Program-made: the position numbers and the translations under genes
Part shown: positions 55,410 to 64,000 of the stretch, one piece after another
Layout of the letters: every line of letters starts with the position of its first letter
Numbering within the stretch: the stretch's first letter is position 1
Source: Topomyia yanbarensis
Taxonomy: Eukaryota; Arthropoda; Insecta; Diptera; Culicidae
Assembly (NCBI RefSeq): GCF_030247195.1
Contig: NC_080671.1
Span: 413,674,044-413,738,043, forward strand
Length of the DNA: 64,000 nt
Direction: 5' to 3'
The notes under the pieces: model-generated
What the model was told of the DNA's origin: nothing
The model's database searches: none
Seen by the model: the letters and a program-made list of their open reading frames with translations, nothing else

Positions 55410-56310
55410 CCGTTATGTGTCCGATGCGGTACCCGGGTACCTTTGTAGGTTACAAATAATGAAATTCCGTAGCTGGAAATTGAAACTTTGTGACATCTTA
55501 GAACTTTACTAAGTCAAGCTTTTGGGGTAATAATATTTTTGATGTAGTAAGAATGGAGTGAGGAGGGGCTCCTGAATTTTTTACTACGTCATAGGCCGAT
55601 GTAGACCCGGGTACCCCCAAAACTGAAATGCCAATAACTAAGGTAATTTGCAACTAATTTTGATGCTTTTGGGTGTTTTGGATTCAAGAACTCATCCACT
55701 TTTAGACTTGGTAAAAATGAATCAGGTTATTTCAACCGGTTCCCGGGAATCCGGATTTCCGGAAGCATGTTCCAGTGCTTGGATACTATTTGTGAATTTC
55801 AATGGAATACTAACAATATGGGTATCAAAATTCTTGGCATAGCATCAATAGGCTGTATCTCGTGGTATTGGAACCATTTGGTGATTTCACCACGGAACGG
55901 ACATTCCGGAGCAGGTTCCCGTAGGGCCGTGAATGGCCATTCCATTCCAATTCCATTTTTCAAATTACCATAGGGTCCCGTAACAATAAAAAATAGACTT
56001 CCAAGACAATTTGAAGAGTTTTGATACTCATTTTGCTAGGGCATTATTTAAATTTACAAGTCATACCCTAATACTGGAACATTACTCAGGATAATCCGGA
56101 TCACCAAGAACCACATCCATTCATCCGGTTCAATCTTACAGAATCAAAAAGTGGACAAGTTTCTGAATCTAAAACATCTAAAAGTGTCAAAATCGGTTAA
56201 AGGAAGCCATAGTTATGAGCATTTTAATTTGTGGGTACCCGGGTATCCTCGTTGACCTCAGGAAATCCTCGTTGACCTGTTATAGGTGTTTTTTGTTGGA
56301 CACATAACGG
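55410..56310. mobile_element. 901-bp TTAA element, 13-bp inverted ends
   Basis: Perfect inverted ends CCGTTATGTGTCC (55410-55422 and the complement at 56298-56310) sit between TTAA duplications. GGTACCCGGGTACC-type palindromes occur just inside the left end (55429-55442), at about 55602 and near the right end (56224-56240). No transposase; open frames at 55648-55842 and 55767-55973 lack known motifs. The empty site is visible in the paralogous repeat at 9770. Confidence 0.88.
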
Positions 56311-56314
56311 TTAA

Positions 56315-56440
56315 TTTTAACAAATTTTTAAAAAAAATGTTTTTCTTCGGATTATATCTCTGGTACTGTTTGCACTAGAATCAATCAGCGAGATATTTTT
56401 TTAAAGATTTGTTTAGGGATTCCAACAAAATGAAAAGTTT
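56315..56440 (+). repeat. Dispersed repeat copy 2, right part
   Basis: 'ttttaacaaatttttaaaaa' and 'cggattatatctctggta' align with 9776-9850 ('gttttgacaaattggcaaaa' and 'tgatcatatctccgctt'). Confidence 0.65.
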
Positions 56441-57430
56441 TTAATGCCAATATTGCCAAATATGCAACTTTTTAATTTTTCACTAAAAGTACATTTTTCT
56501 CGTAATACATCGGTTACTGTAGGCCACATAAACGTCGTTGTACAATGTACCTACATTGCTCGGTCGGTTGCTGGCTATCTCTTGGGATAATGATGACATG
56601 CTTCTCAGGATTCTGCTTGGATACTTTTCAAGCTTCTGATCGAAGTTTTCTTAGCATCCCAATGGAATCTATTTCAGAACTTCGATTCAATATTTATCCG
56701 TATTTCTACGGTTTTTTCTCTGAATTTTGATGCAGGATTCTAGAGAAAAGCTTCTTAAATGTCTAGTGGAATATTTCTCAAGATAGAATTCTGCTGAAGA
56801 TGATGCTTTATTCCAGATACTGACAGAATCATGGTCCTATTATCATTGGAATCCGGTGTAATGTTCTGATGAATATCCTGCTTTGAGTTCCAGTGGACTT
56901 TGACACAAACAGTATTGCTCTTCTCCCATTATCCCCTTCAATAAGTGATTCCTGCTCAGAATTCCAATAGCATCTTTAACCCGTTCGTGCCCTTCTGGTT
57001 GATGAACAATCATGTTTCTATATGACTATAACTTTTGGTTTACACAACGTCAAGTAAGACTAATAACTGCGACTAAGATCTTTCATTTGAGCACTAAAAG
57101 TTATAAATATTAGCATTAGAACAGAAGTTATTACAATTAATCTGATTGGGTTCCAGCAGTGCTGCCAGGGATAGTTTCTGTTAATGGCGAAAATAAAAGT
57201 TTGGATTTTTTTTAGCCTGGGTATATTAGTGAAAACTGTCTAATTTAGATTGCCCTCAATTACCTTTTTCATGCAATTGGACTAGATCGGAAGGTAAATA
57301 TTGAGCAGCTGCAAAAGAAGCACCTATCTTTCTTAAACCAGGTTTTTCGTGTTTCTTGACGCCAACAGTTTTAAGGAAAAATAGTTTTGGGACCCTATAC
57401 GCGGTAGAAAAAAGTTGGTCAAGAAATGGG
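56441..57430. other. No feature recognised (inside pogo-like element)
   Basis: AT-rich; 56545-56730 is an unremarkable open frame. Confidence 0.3.
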
Positions 57431-57660
57431 TAACGAGATTCTGAAAAGAGACCCGGCCGTCACTGGAGGTGATTTCAATTCTTGGGTAGCTCAAGCAAAG
57501 ATGGATGATAGGCTATGTAAAGAGGGCGCCAGCAGTACTTCTCGCTGAGGCGCCCGGGAACCTGGTAGTCCTTTGCTAGTGACAAGTATGAGTGGGACAG
57601 TTTGCGAAGACTACACGCGTAGTTATTACCTGACAATCCAGTATTGGTCAACTAAATGAT
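57431..57660 (+). pseudogene. LINE endonuclease scrap (GDFNSW)
   Basis: ILKRDPAVTGGDFNSWVAQ (about 57440-57496) resembles the GDFNAW catalytic motif of Jockey/R1-group apurinic-type endonucleases. Nothing convincing extends on either side. Confidence 0.35.
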
Positions 57661-58060
57661 GCTACAAGGACAAGGACAAGGATCTCTTTGTGGGTGCGCA
57701 ACACGCACTCTTCTAATTAGAATGACTATACATGTTAGCTGTGATATGTGACACTCCACGTAAATTAAACTGGAGCCAAGAAACAGACGACCCCCAGTTT
57801 ACTTACTAACTTTTTTTCTGGTATTCGAGTAATCAAATCAGTTACCTCGGAAAATCTAAGCCCTGGGTAATCGAGTTTAACTTGTATTGCAGAAGACACA
57901 CCTTATTAAAAAGTTTATCTTAGAATTCTTGTACAAATAGCTATAAATAACTGATACATATCGTTAACTCGTTACCAATATGAATAATAAATGAAAACCA
58001 ACTGAAAATATAAATCACACCCTGAAAGTCTGAAAAAGGGGCCATAATAGGAAAATTTGC
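57661..58060. other. No feature recognised
   Basis: Non-coding, AT-rich up to the pogo-like right end. Confidence 0.3.
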
Positions 58061-58241
58061 CCTGGTCATTTTATTTCCAATTTCTCCACGAATGAAGCTT
58101 AAATTCATGAAATAACGCAGAAAAAAGTTTTATTCGATTATCCGGGGTGAGATTTTTTTCAAATCCCCGGATAATCGAGTCCGACCTGTAATATATTTTG
58201 TACAAAGTAAATTAATCCCGATATTTTATCTGTAATTAGTT

Positions 58242-59270
58242 GTGCAGTATCTCTTCGCACTGAGTGCCACTGAATCTCAGGCTCCACCATTTATAACCAA
58301 AAAAACGGCTCATCAACAGCAAGGGCCAAGAGATTTTTCACCTCAGAAAATTGTAACGAGCTGGGATAGAACCCGGACTCACTGGGGTGAGAAGCAGTCA
58401 CGTTTATCACTCAAACACCGGCGCTCAGTGGTCCAAAAAGGCGTTCAAGAGTTTTCCAACGGTCAACAGGTTGAAGTGATCCTTCATCTTCACCTAAATA
58501 AAACCCAAGGAATCATTTATGACCTGAACACAATCAATATTCCCACTAAAGAAATTCTCTCCGCGCTTTGACCACAGCTTTCGATGGAGATTAGGAGAAT
58601 AACTAAGGTGACCAACGGCATGTCGACTAACATACCACTGCTAGTACTCTCATTTGCAAGGTCTCACCTGCCGGAATCGATCTTTCTAGGCTGTGTTGGA
58701 GTAATACTACCCTGCTCCTATGCAGGGCTTTCGATGCACCCATGCACCGAAGCCAGTAAATACACTAACTGCCAAAGTAGCCGCTCCACCAGACACAAAT
58801 CCTGATCCTGATAGGGCATCAGAACGGGCAACGGACTCTCATTCCCGGAAGGAGCCCTTGTCAGTCAGGAGTCAAGACACCAGTCATATGCAGTAACACT
58901 GAAAGTTAGGTTATTCCCTGGAATCGCCAAAAAAGAACGCACCATACCGATACCCAGGGAGGAAATTGCACTACTCAGAGGACTGGCACCCAAATAAGCG
59001 GAGAATAATATCAAAGATTCAATGATTGTCAAGCTAAAGGATCAGCAACTGGCCGAGCAAAGATAGAATAAAGGTTTGTGCAATGAAATGGCGGCCCTGA
59101 GCCAGCCTTTCACGGTATTGATAAGGCACCTGGTGTCAACGACCCCTCGACCGGCCCCGGCTCTAGTACATCCTAAACGATGGCAACTAAATCGCAACCG
59201 GAACCGGATACGGCTGGGAAATAGAACACTCCAACAACATTATCACAATCAGAAGGCAAAATAAATCGAT
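58242..59270 (+). pseudogene. LINE ORF1 (Gag-like) protein, degraded
   Basis: Successive frames give VQKGVQEFSNGQQVEVILHL with LNKTQGIIYDLNTINIPTKE (about 58430-58555). MEIRRITKVTNGM, PLLVLSFARSHLPESIFLG and a cysteine-containing stretch follow (about 58584-58800). This order (GVI…EIL…RITK…LLVLTF…LP) is typical of ORF1 proteins of I/Loa/Jockey-type LINEs. A basic tail is visible near 59170-59260. The knuckle cysteines are partly lost. It may belong with the Loa/I-like ORF2 at the right edge, but that lies on the other strand, so it is not the same copy. Confidence 0.55.
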
Positions 59271-60470
59271 CAAGTCGAAACAAAATGAAAAAGGGACGAG
59301 AACATGGTTGCAACCACATCAAGATTCTGAAACAGACTCAGCAAAACCACCCGACTTCGCCCCAGCGAACGGAAACCCGACATAACAACTGTACAACCTC
59401 CACCGGCACAACGTTGCACAGTGATCACCTTCCATACAAAAGTCGGACAAAACCTCAAAAGTGGCCCGAATTTAATGAAAACTTCACATTAGGGTAATTT
59501 TGTGACGCTGAATTCATATTTGATGTTTATTTTTTGTTTTTTAAATCCTCAAAATTTTGGCACTTAGGGTGGTTCGAAAATTCAACATTTACGAATATAA
59601 AGTGCACTATTAGGTTCGGTAAACTTTTTAACAGAATACACATTTTTTCAAATGTTGATAATGATAAGACACATTTATAAATTATATTGCGAACCCTGGG
59701 TAGTCAAAGGCTACCATGCGTCTCCTTCAGACGTATCATGAAAAATCACCTTTTTTCATACCTCGGGGCAGAAAGGGGCAAAACAATATATTCATTTTCG
59801 GAAAGTACACTAATTTTCAAGTATAATGAACAACAAGCGACCTTTCCGAACCGTTTCAAAAAAAGCACAGCCACTTTGAACATTATAACTTTAAACTATT
59901 GCTCGATTTATTATTTGTTTTTCCTGTCTGAGCGAGAAGAAAGGCTTGTATCGACTAAATTGAATGGCAGCTATAAGTCCAGCGAATAACCTTTCAAATG
60001 ATATCAGTTTGACCCCAATCGGAATCTTAACTAAAATGATATATTCATTTGAATAACTTAGGTTTGAAAAGAGTTTTCCTCAGAATTTATCATCTATTTC
60101 ACCTTTGAAGTTCTGTAAAAAATTGAACTCTCGTCTTCGGGACTTAATATTTTGAGAAAACTCTACTCAACCTGTTAAAAAACAGAAAAAAATGTTAAAT
60201 CACGAAAAATCTAAAATAAAATTTTGAGGTTTTGTCCGGCTAGGCGACACTGTGCGTTGTGAGGCTAATCGTCCAAAGCGATGACCAGCCACCGACATGT
60301 CGGACTAAGTAGCTCAATGGCAAGATTTAAACAAAACCTTAGCAACACTGAAAAGCCTTCCCACACCGACCCCGTAGAAGTATCGGCCTTTACCGACGAG
60401 TCCCCGGCAACTATCGGCTGTCGGTATTTTTCCGGGTAAGTACGAACACTCAACCAAATTCGACCGAAAA
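59271..60470. other. No feature recognised
   Basis: 59285-59460 is open but unrecognised and could be the ORF1 tail. 59500-60230 is AT-rich non-coding. Confidence 0.3.
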
Positions 60471-61415
60471 AATTGCCCTATGTCTCCCTCCCACAGCTTC
60501 AAGCTACACACACGAAGTGGACAAACCGGTAGCCTCCGTTCGTCCAGGCTACCGCAGACAATCGTGCAGGCCGACCTCCCGCCCGTCCGACACGACCTAT
60601 ACTTCTAGAACCAATCATGGACAATGCAGTGGCAGCCAATCGGCCATACAACATATACGCTGACAGAAACACTCATCAACCCACTTTCTATCGAACCGGA
60701 AGCTCCCGGCCGGCATCCGGTTGGAAGCCCCAGAGAAAGGTTGCTTAGCCGCCCTGATCACAGGAACGACAAGAAGAGAAGCAAAGCAAACTATACAGAC
60801 GAGTCATGTACAAGACTTGTCGCTACATGCTCTTTCAATCGCTCCGGCAAACCAGGCGAATGACCAGGATGTTTAAGCCCCAATAAACAAACAACAATAA
60901 AAAAGTACAATCCACCACCAACTAGACTAACTTCGATACAGAACAGCCGACTACACACCACCAAGCGGAAAGGCCATGAACTATAGCCTTGTTTGCAACA
61001 CGCTGACAATAACACTACCATCCCTAGGTTCGGTAGCGGGCTCCTCGTGTCGTACCGATAGCTACAGAATTCATCAAATAACCCCTGAGGCTCCAATCGC
61101 TGCGGATTTCTCGCCAAACCCCTTGATGTCCTTGAGAGAACGATCCATTAGTCCAACGCCACCTCACAGAAACCCGAAGAACAAAACACACAGCACAGCC
61201 AGCAGGAACAAAGTCTTCTACCTGAACTGGTACCACCAGCGGATGTTCCGTACTTATTCGATGAGCTTTCGGCGGCTATCAGGGCAGGACAATCGGCTTC
61301 TGGCTGCGTAAGTCTCAACACAATAATCCCTAACCAAGACCAGATGAGTACTATGGACTACTTTTCAGCTTAAGATAGTGAACTAAACAATACAGCAGCA
61401 GACGCCTCGACATTC
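60471..61415. other. GC-richer, unrecognised, possibly decayed element
   Basis: Open frames on both strands (60624-60863, 60791-61117, 60976-61311) without conserved motifs. Base composition is unlike the surrounding AT-rich DNA and like that of the LINE coding regions. No assignment. Confidence 0.25.
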
Positions 61416-61419
61416 TGAT

Positions 61420-61670
61420 GCCCGCGTTTCACGTGTTTACGTCACTTGTTATCCCGTTGAAGACATTATCCGGGTTGATATCCGATCCTCCTGTTTCAAG
61501 CGTCTTCCTACGGGTAGCCTCGAATCTCGGACATTCAAAGACCGCATGCCGCGGTGTCTCCTCGACGATCTCATACTCCAGGTACAACGGTGACGTTGCG
61601 TGCCCGCACCGACGAAGATACTTCCGGAAGCAGTCGTGGCCCAACAGGAGCTATGTCAGGTGGAATGAGG
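61420..61670 (-). pseudogene. R1-like ORF2 C-terminal fragment
   Basis: On the minus strand: SFHLT (a stop replaces the next codon), LLLGHDCFRKYLRRCGHATS, then EIVEETPRHAVFECPRFE. It aligns with FHLTQFLSGHGCFRQYLHRF and AEHILFVCHRF of the copy at 3881-6033. The first Cys pair of the knuckle is lost (YLEY for CPDC). Confidence 0.7.
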
Positions 61671-62330
61671 AATCGTTGGTGACTGGCTCTAATGGCCCAT
61701 TCTCCATATTGATTGGAGATTTGTGCCATCCCGTTATTAGTGTCTTTTCATCGTTTTCCTAAGGAGAAGGATTGGAAAAGTGGTAAGGAAAATAAGAAAA
61801 ATAACGACATAGAGAACATAGACGATACGGAAGTATTCTTCACTTCGAAGGGAATAAAAGACACTTCTCGATAAGCGGTTATATCATCAGCCCCGAGGGG
61901 ATATTTCGACAACAGAACGATTAAAGATATTGTCATTCTCATTCGGCTTAAGCCAATTTAGGTTTATAAACTTTCGCCGTTAATTTTTGGAAGCCATAGT
62001 TCATAGCCCTGTTTTGCCAGAAATTCCAGACACCGGTCGTTATTACTGCAAAAATACTACTGTATTTTCTCTGTAATCAACTTGGTTCTCAGAAGAGATC
62101 ATGGCTATTCTTGCCTCATGAACACATAAGAATTTGTCAAACATTCTGTGGGATTCCACGGAATGTAAAGGAATACCTCATTCTGGTGAAGGCTATATGG
62201 AACGGAAATCCTTAACCCTGACACTTATCTCCTCCAATTTTAGCCAGGTACAGCTTTGTTCGTTATTCGGAGAGAACCAAGCAATACCATACGTTAAACC
62301 AAACCATTTTAACAAATCATCCTTGAGCGC
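61671..62330. other. No feature recognised
   Basis: Purine-rich near 61760-61800; otherwise unremarkable. Confidence 0.3.
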
Positions 62331-62339
62331 AATCGAAAA

Positions 62340-64000
62340 GTGAGTGACTATTTACGTATGGTCTCGGGATCTCCACCAGTGGTTGGTGAATCCGTGCTTT
62401 AGACTCTCGATCGTTCCCTTAACATATCCACTGTTGGAGTCTCGGATGAGAGCCGGGTTCGGGTTCGTCTACCAGAGAGAGAGAGCTAAACGGTCGGTCG
62501 CTGTATTACCCCTGCTACCGCTGTGGCATGGGACCCAGCAGATTGTGACCAGTGGGTATCGATGTGTCTCGATAGCCTAAACGAACGAGTGCTTGAAAGT
62601 TCCGCTCTTGACGTCGCTCACCACCGAGAGCGAGACGGTGAATACAACAGTCGGTGTACCGGAGGTTCTTTTGGTCATTGCCACTGCACTGTTCTTTTGG
62701 CGACCGCTCCCCAATCCCCTGTTTCCCGCGTCTACCCCGTTGTCATCCTTGGAGCTGTATATTAGTTGTCGTTACTTTATCCTTGTGGTACTACTCGGGT
62801 GGTCACCAACCTGTATTATACGAATAAGGTCGTCGTCAACGTTTGATCCGGAGTCATGCGAGACCCGCGGTCTTACCCGGTGCAGCCGGGCGATGGGTGG
62901 AAGGGGTTTTCCCGTGAACTCCTGTTGTTTGTTGCTTGTGATGGTGTGCAGGAAGCATTCGTCGCCCGATGTATTCTCTAGGAAACTAAGTGCCCGTCCG
63001 AGAGCTATTCTGGCTGCTTGCCAGCAGAGGGGTAGCACTTCAGCCTCCACACAGGCTGCTGCGGCAGTGGTATTTGGTAACATTTCGAAGGCTAACCACA
63101 CCGCTCCGTGGTATAGGGGCCGGCGAATGGTGGATATTCCGTCCAGGTATGTCGGTATGTCATATCGATCCCGTAAAATATTCTACTGTGTATTAAGAAA
63201 AATATTCTACTGTGTAATTTCTGCTCTCGCAGTCATTTTTTAGTCCTCGGAAATGTGGCATCATGATTAATTTTCATGTGTTCGAAGGCGATCCCGAAAA
63301 CAACTGATTCCATTCGGAACGGAACTACGATGTTGTTGAGGCGTATTAGTCGGGCGTTGGCTGGGCCATATGTGCTTCAGCAGTGTGCTATAGCGCTCAT
63401 TTCTTCAGCGATGTTGAAGCCGGCTGCGAGCGCCCATCGGCCGACCGCGTTGACGGACGCCTGGAGCGATGGTTCTCCCTAGGGCCCCCAAGGAATAGAG
63501 TCATGACTAGTACTGATCTTTGCGACATTCCGTCGGTTTCGCGGAACTCGTCAGGTAGTGTGCCGCCTATGCAGACTCGGAAGCAGCGATTGGTTAGGTA
63601 GTTTGGCTTTGTGCTAGATGGTAAACTTTTGCCACGTCGATGCATGGAGGTTTTCAGATCTAGCTTTGTCCAGTATTTCACCGAAAGATCCTAGGAGGGC
63701 TCTAGTTCCGAGTCCTTCCGGAAGGAAAATTGACATGGATCGAGAAGTTTGTGGTCTTCCAACCACGTAGTCAGTCACTGATTGACCATCCTCTCCAGGG
63801 TCTTCGATGTACATGACAGTAGGTTGATTGGTCTGAAGTTGCACGGGGTGTGAGTGCGCTGGCACTTTTTGGAACCACAAAGGCCAATTTCAATTTCTCT
63901 GTCTGTCGTCCCCAAATGGTGTTCATTGATTCTAAGAGGACCGTTTCGCCTCCGGAAGGGTGCTAAAGCATCGGGTAGTCCACCCTGTCGGGGCAGTCGG
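62340..64000 (-). pseudogene. Loa/I-like LINE reverse transcriptase-RNase H, runs off the edge
   Basis: Reading leftwards from the right edge: CNFRPINLLSCTSKTLERMV (63771-63847), then RT motif B-like RVCIGGTLPDEF with GMSQRSVLVMTLF (about 63490-63590). The GVPQGS core is altered to GMSQRS. Next come SLQASVNAVGRWALAAGF (about 63415-63470), LPNTTAAAACVEAEVLPL (about 63020-63080) and RALSFLENTSGDECFL. RNase H remains are WVPCHSGSRGN and TATDRLA (about 62490-62550). Motif A is not visible, and the YADD segment is absent between motif B and SLQASV, so it is inactive. The rest of ORF2 lies beyond 64000. Clade is inferred from RNase H and the thumb motifs. Confidence 0.65.

Larger units (their letters stand above)
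55064..58188. mobile_element. 3.1-kb pogo-like element (TA-flanked)
   Basis: Ends CAGGTCGGACTCGATTATC at 55064-55082 and its complement ending at 58188 are flanked by TA (55062-55063 and 58189-58190). Each end repeats 'cgattatccg' internally. 'CAG' start plus TA target suits pogo/Tigger-type Tc1-mariner elements. No transposase (DDE) was recognised. The interior holds a dispersed repeat, the 901-bp TTAA element and a LINE endonuclease scrap. Confidence 0.75.

Overview
This window looks like repeat-rich nuclear DNA from an insect, most likely a culicine mosquito (Aedes-like). That is an inference. It rests on the mixture of R1-like, RTE-like, I-like and Loa-like non-LTR retrotransposons, a Bel/Pao LTR retrotransposon, hAT, pogo-like and TTAA DNA elements, many short TA, TAA and TTAA inverted-repeat elements, and tRNA-derived SINEs. 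I found no intact host protein gene, no rRNA gene and no confident tRNA gene. Almost every coding stretch is a retrotransposon protein or its remains.

Layout. 0-3.3 kb: a broken R1-like element (minus) cut by two MITEs. 3.4-9.5 kb: a degraded Bel/Pao element (plus), split by a 5'-truncated R1-like element with an exact 16-bp target duplication (3865-3880 / 6837-6852) and a tandemly repeated 3' UTR. 9.6-15.4 kb: two I-like elements pointing at each other, followed by a TA MITE. 16-21 kb: a SINE, a hairpin element, and a 3.2-kb hAT with 8-bp duplications that carries a decayed I-like element, itself cut by a MITE. 24.2-29.7 kb: a tandem array that begins as a clean 15-bp repeat and continues as about 4.6 kb of decayed 16-bp repeat, with its end block present twice. 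30-34 kb: a SINE, a tentative promoter region, and an 881-bp TA element.

34.4-48.5 kb: several copies (both strands) of a compact retroelement that encodes one Gag-like protein with a zinc knuckle and no reverse transcriptase. One copy holds a 1976-bp hAT with (CCCGAA)n-like ends and a TA-flanked element. A near-complete RTE element with a 13-bp target duplication (37445-40816) sits between the copies. 49.4-50 kb: a second decayed tandem array. 53-58.2 kb: a hairpin element, an hAT end, a foldback element, and a pogo-like element that encloses a 901-bp TTAA element. 58.2-64 kb: a LINE ORF1, an R1-like tail, and a Loa/I-like reverse transcriptase-RNase H fragment running off the right edge.

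How the parts relate: this is a layered insertion history, not a set of cooperating genes. Exact target duplications let the order be read. The most novel candidates are the Gag-only retroelement family (findings 34489-48490) and the graded 15/16-bp array with a duplicated end block.
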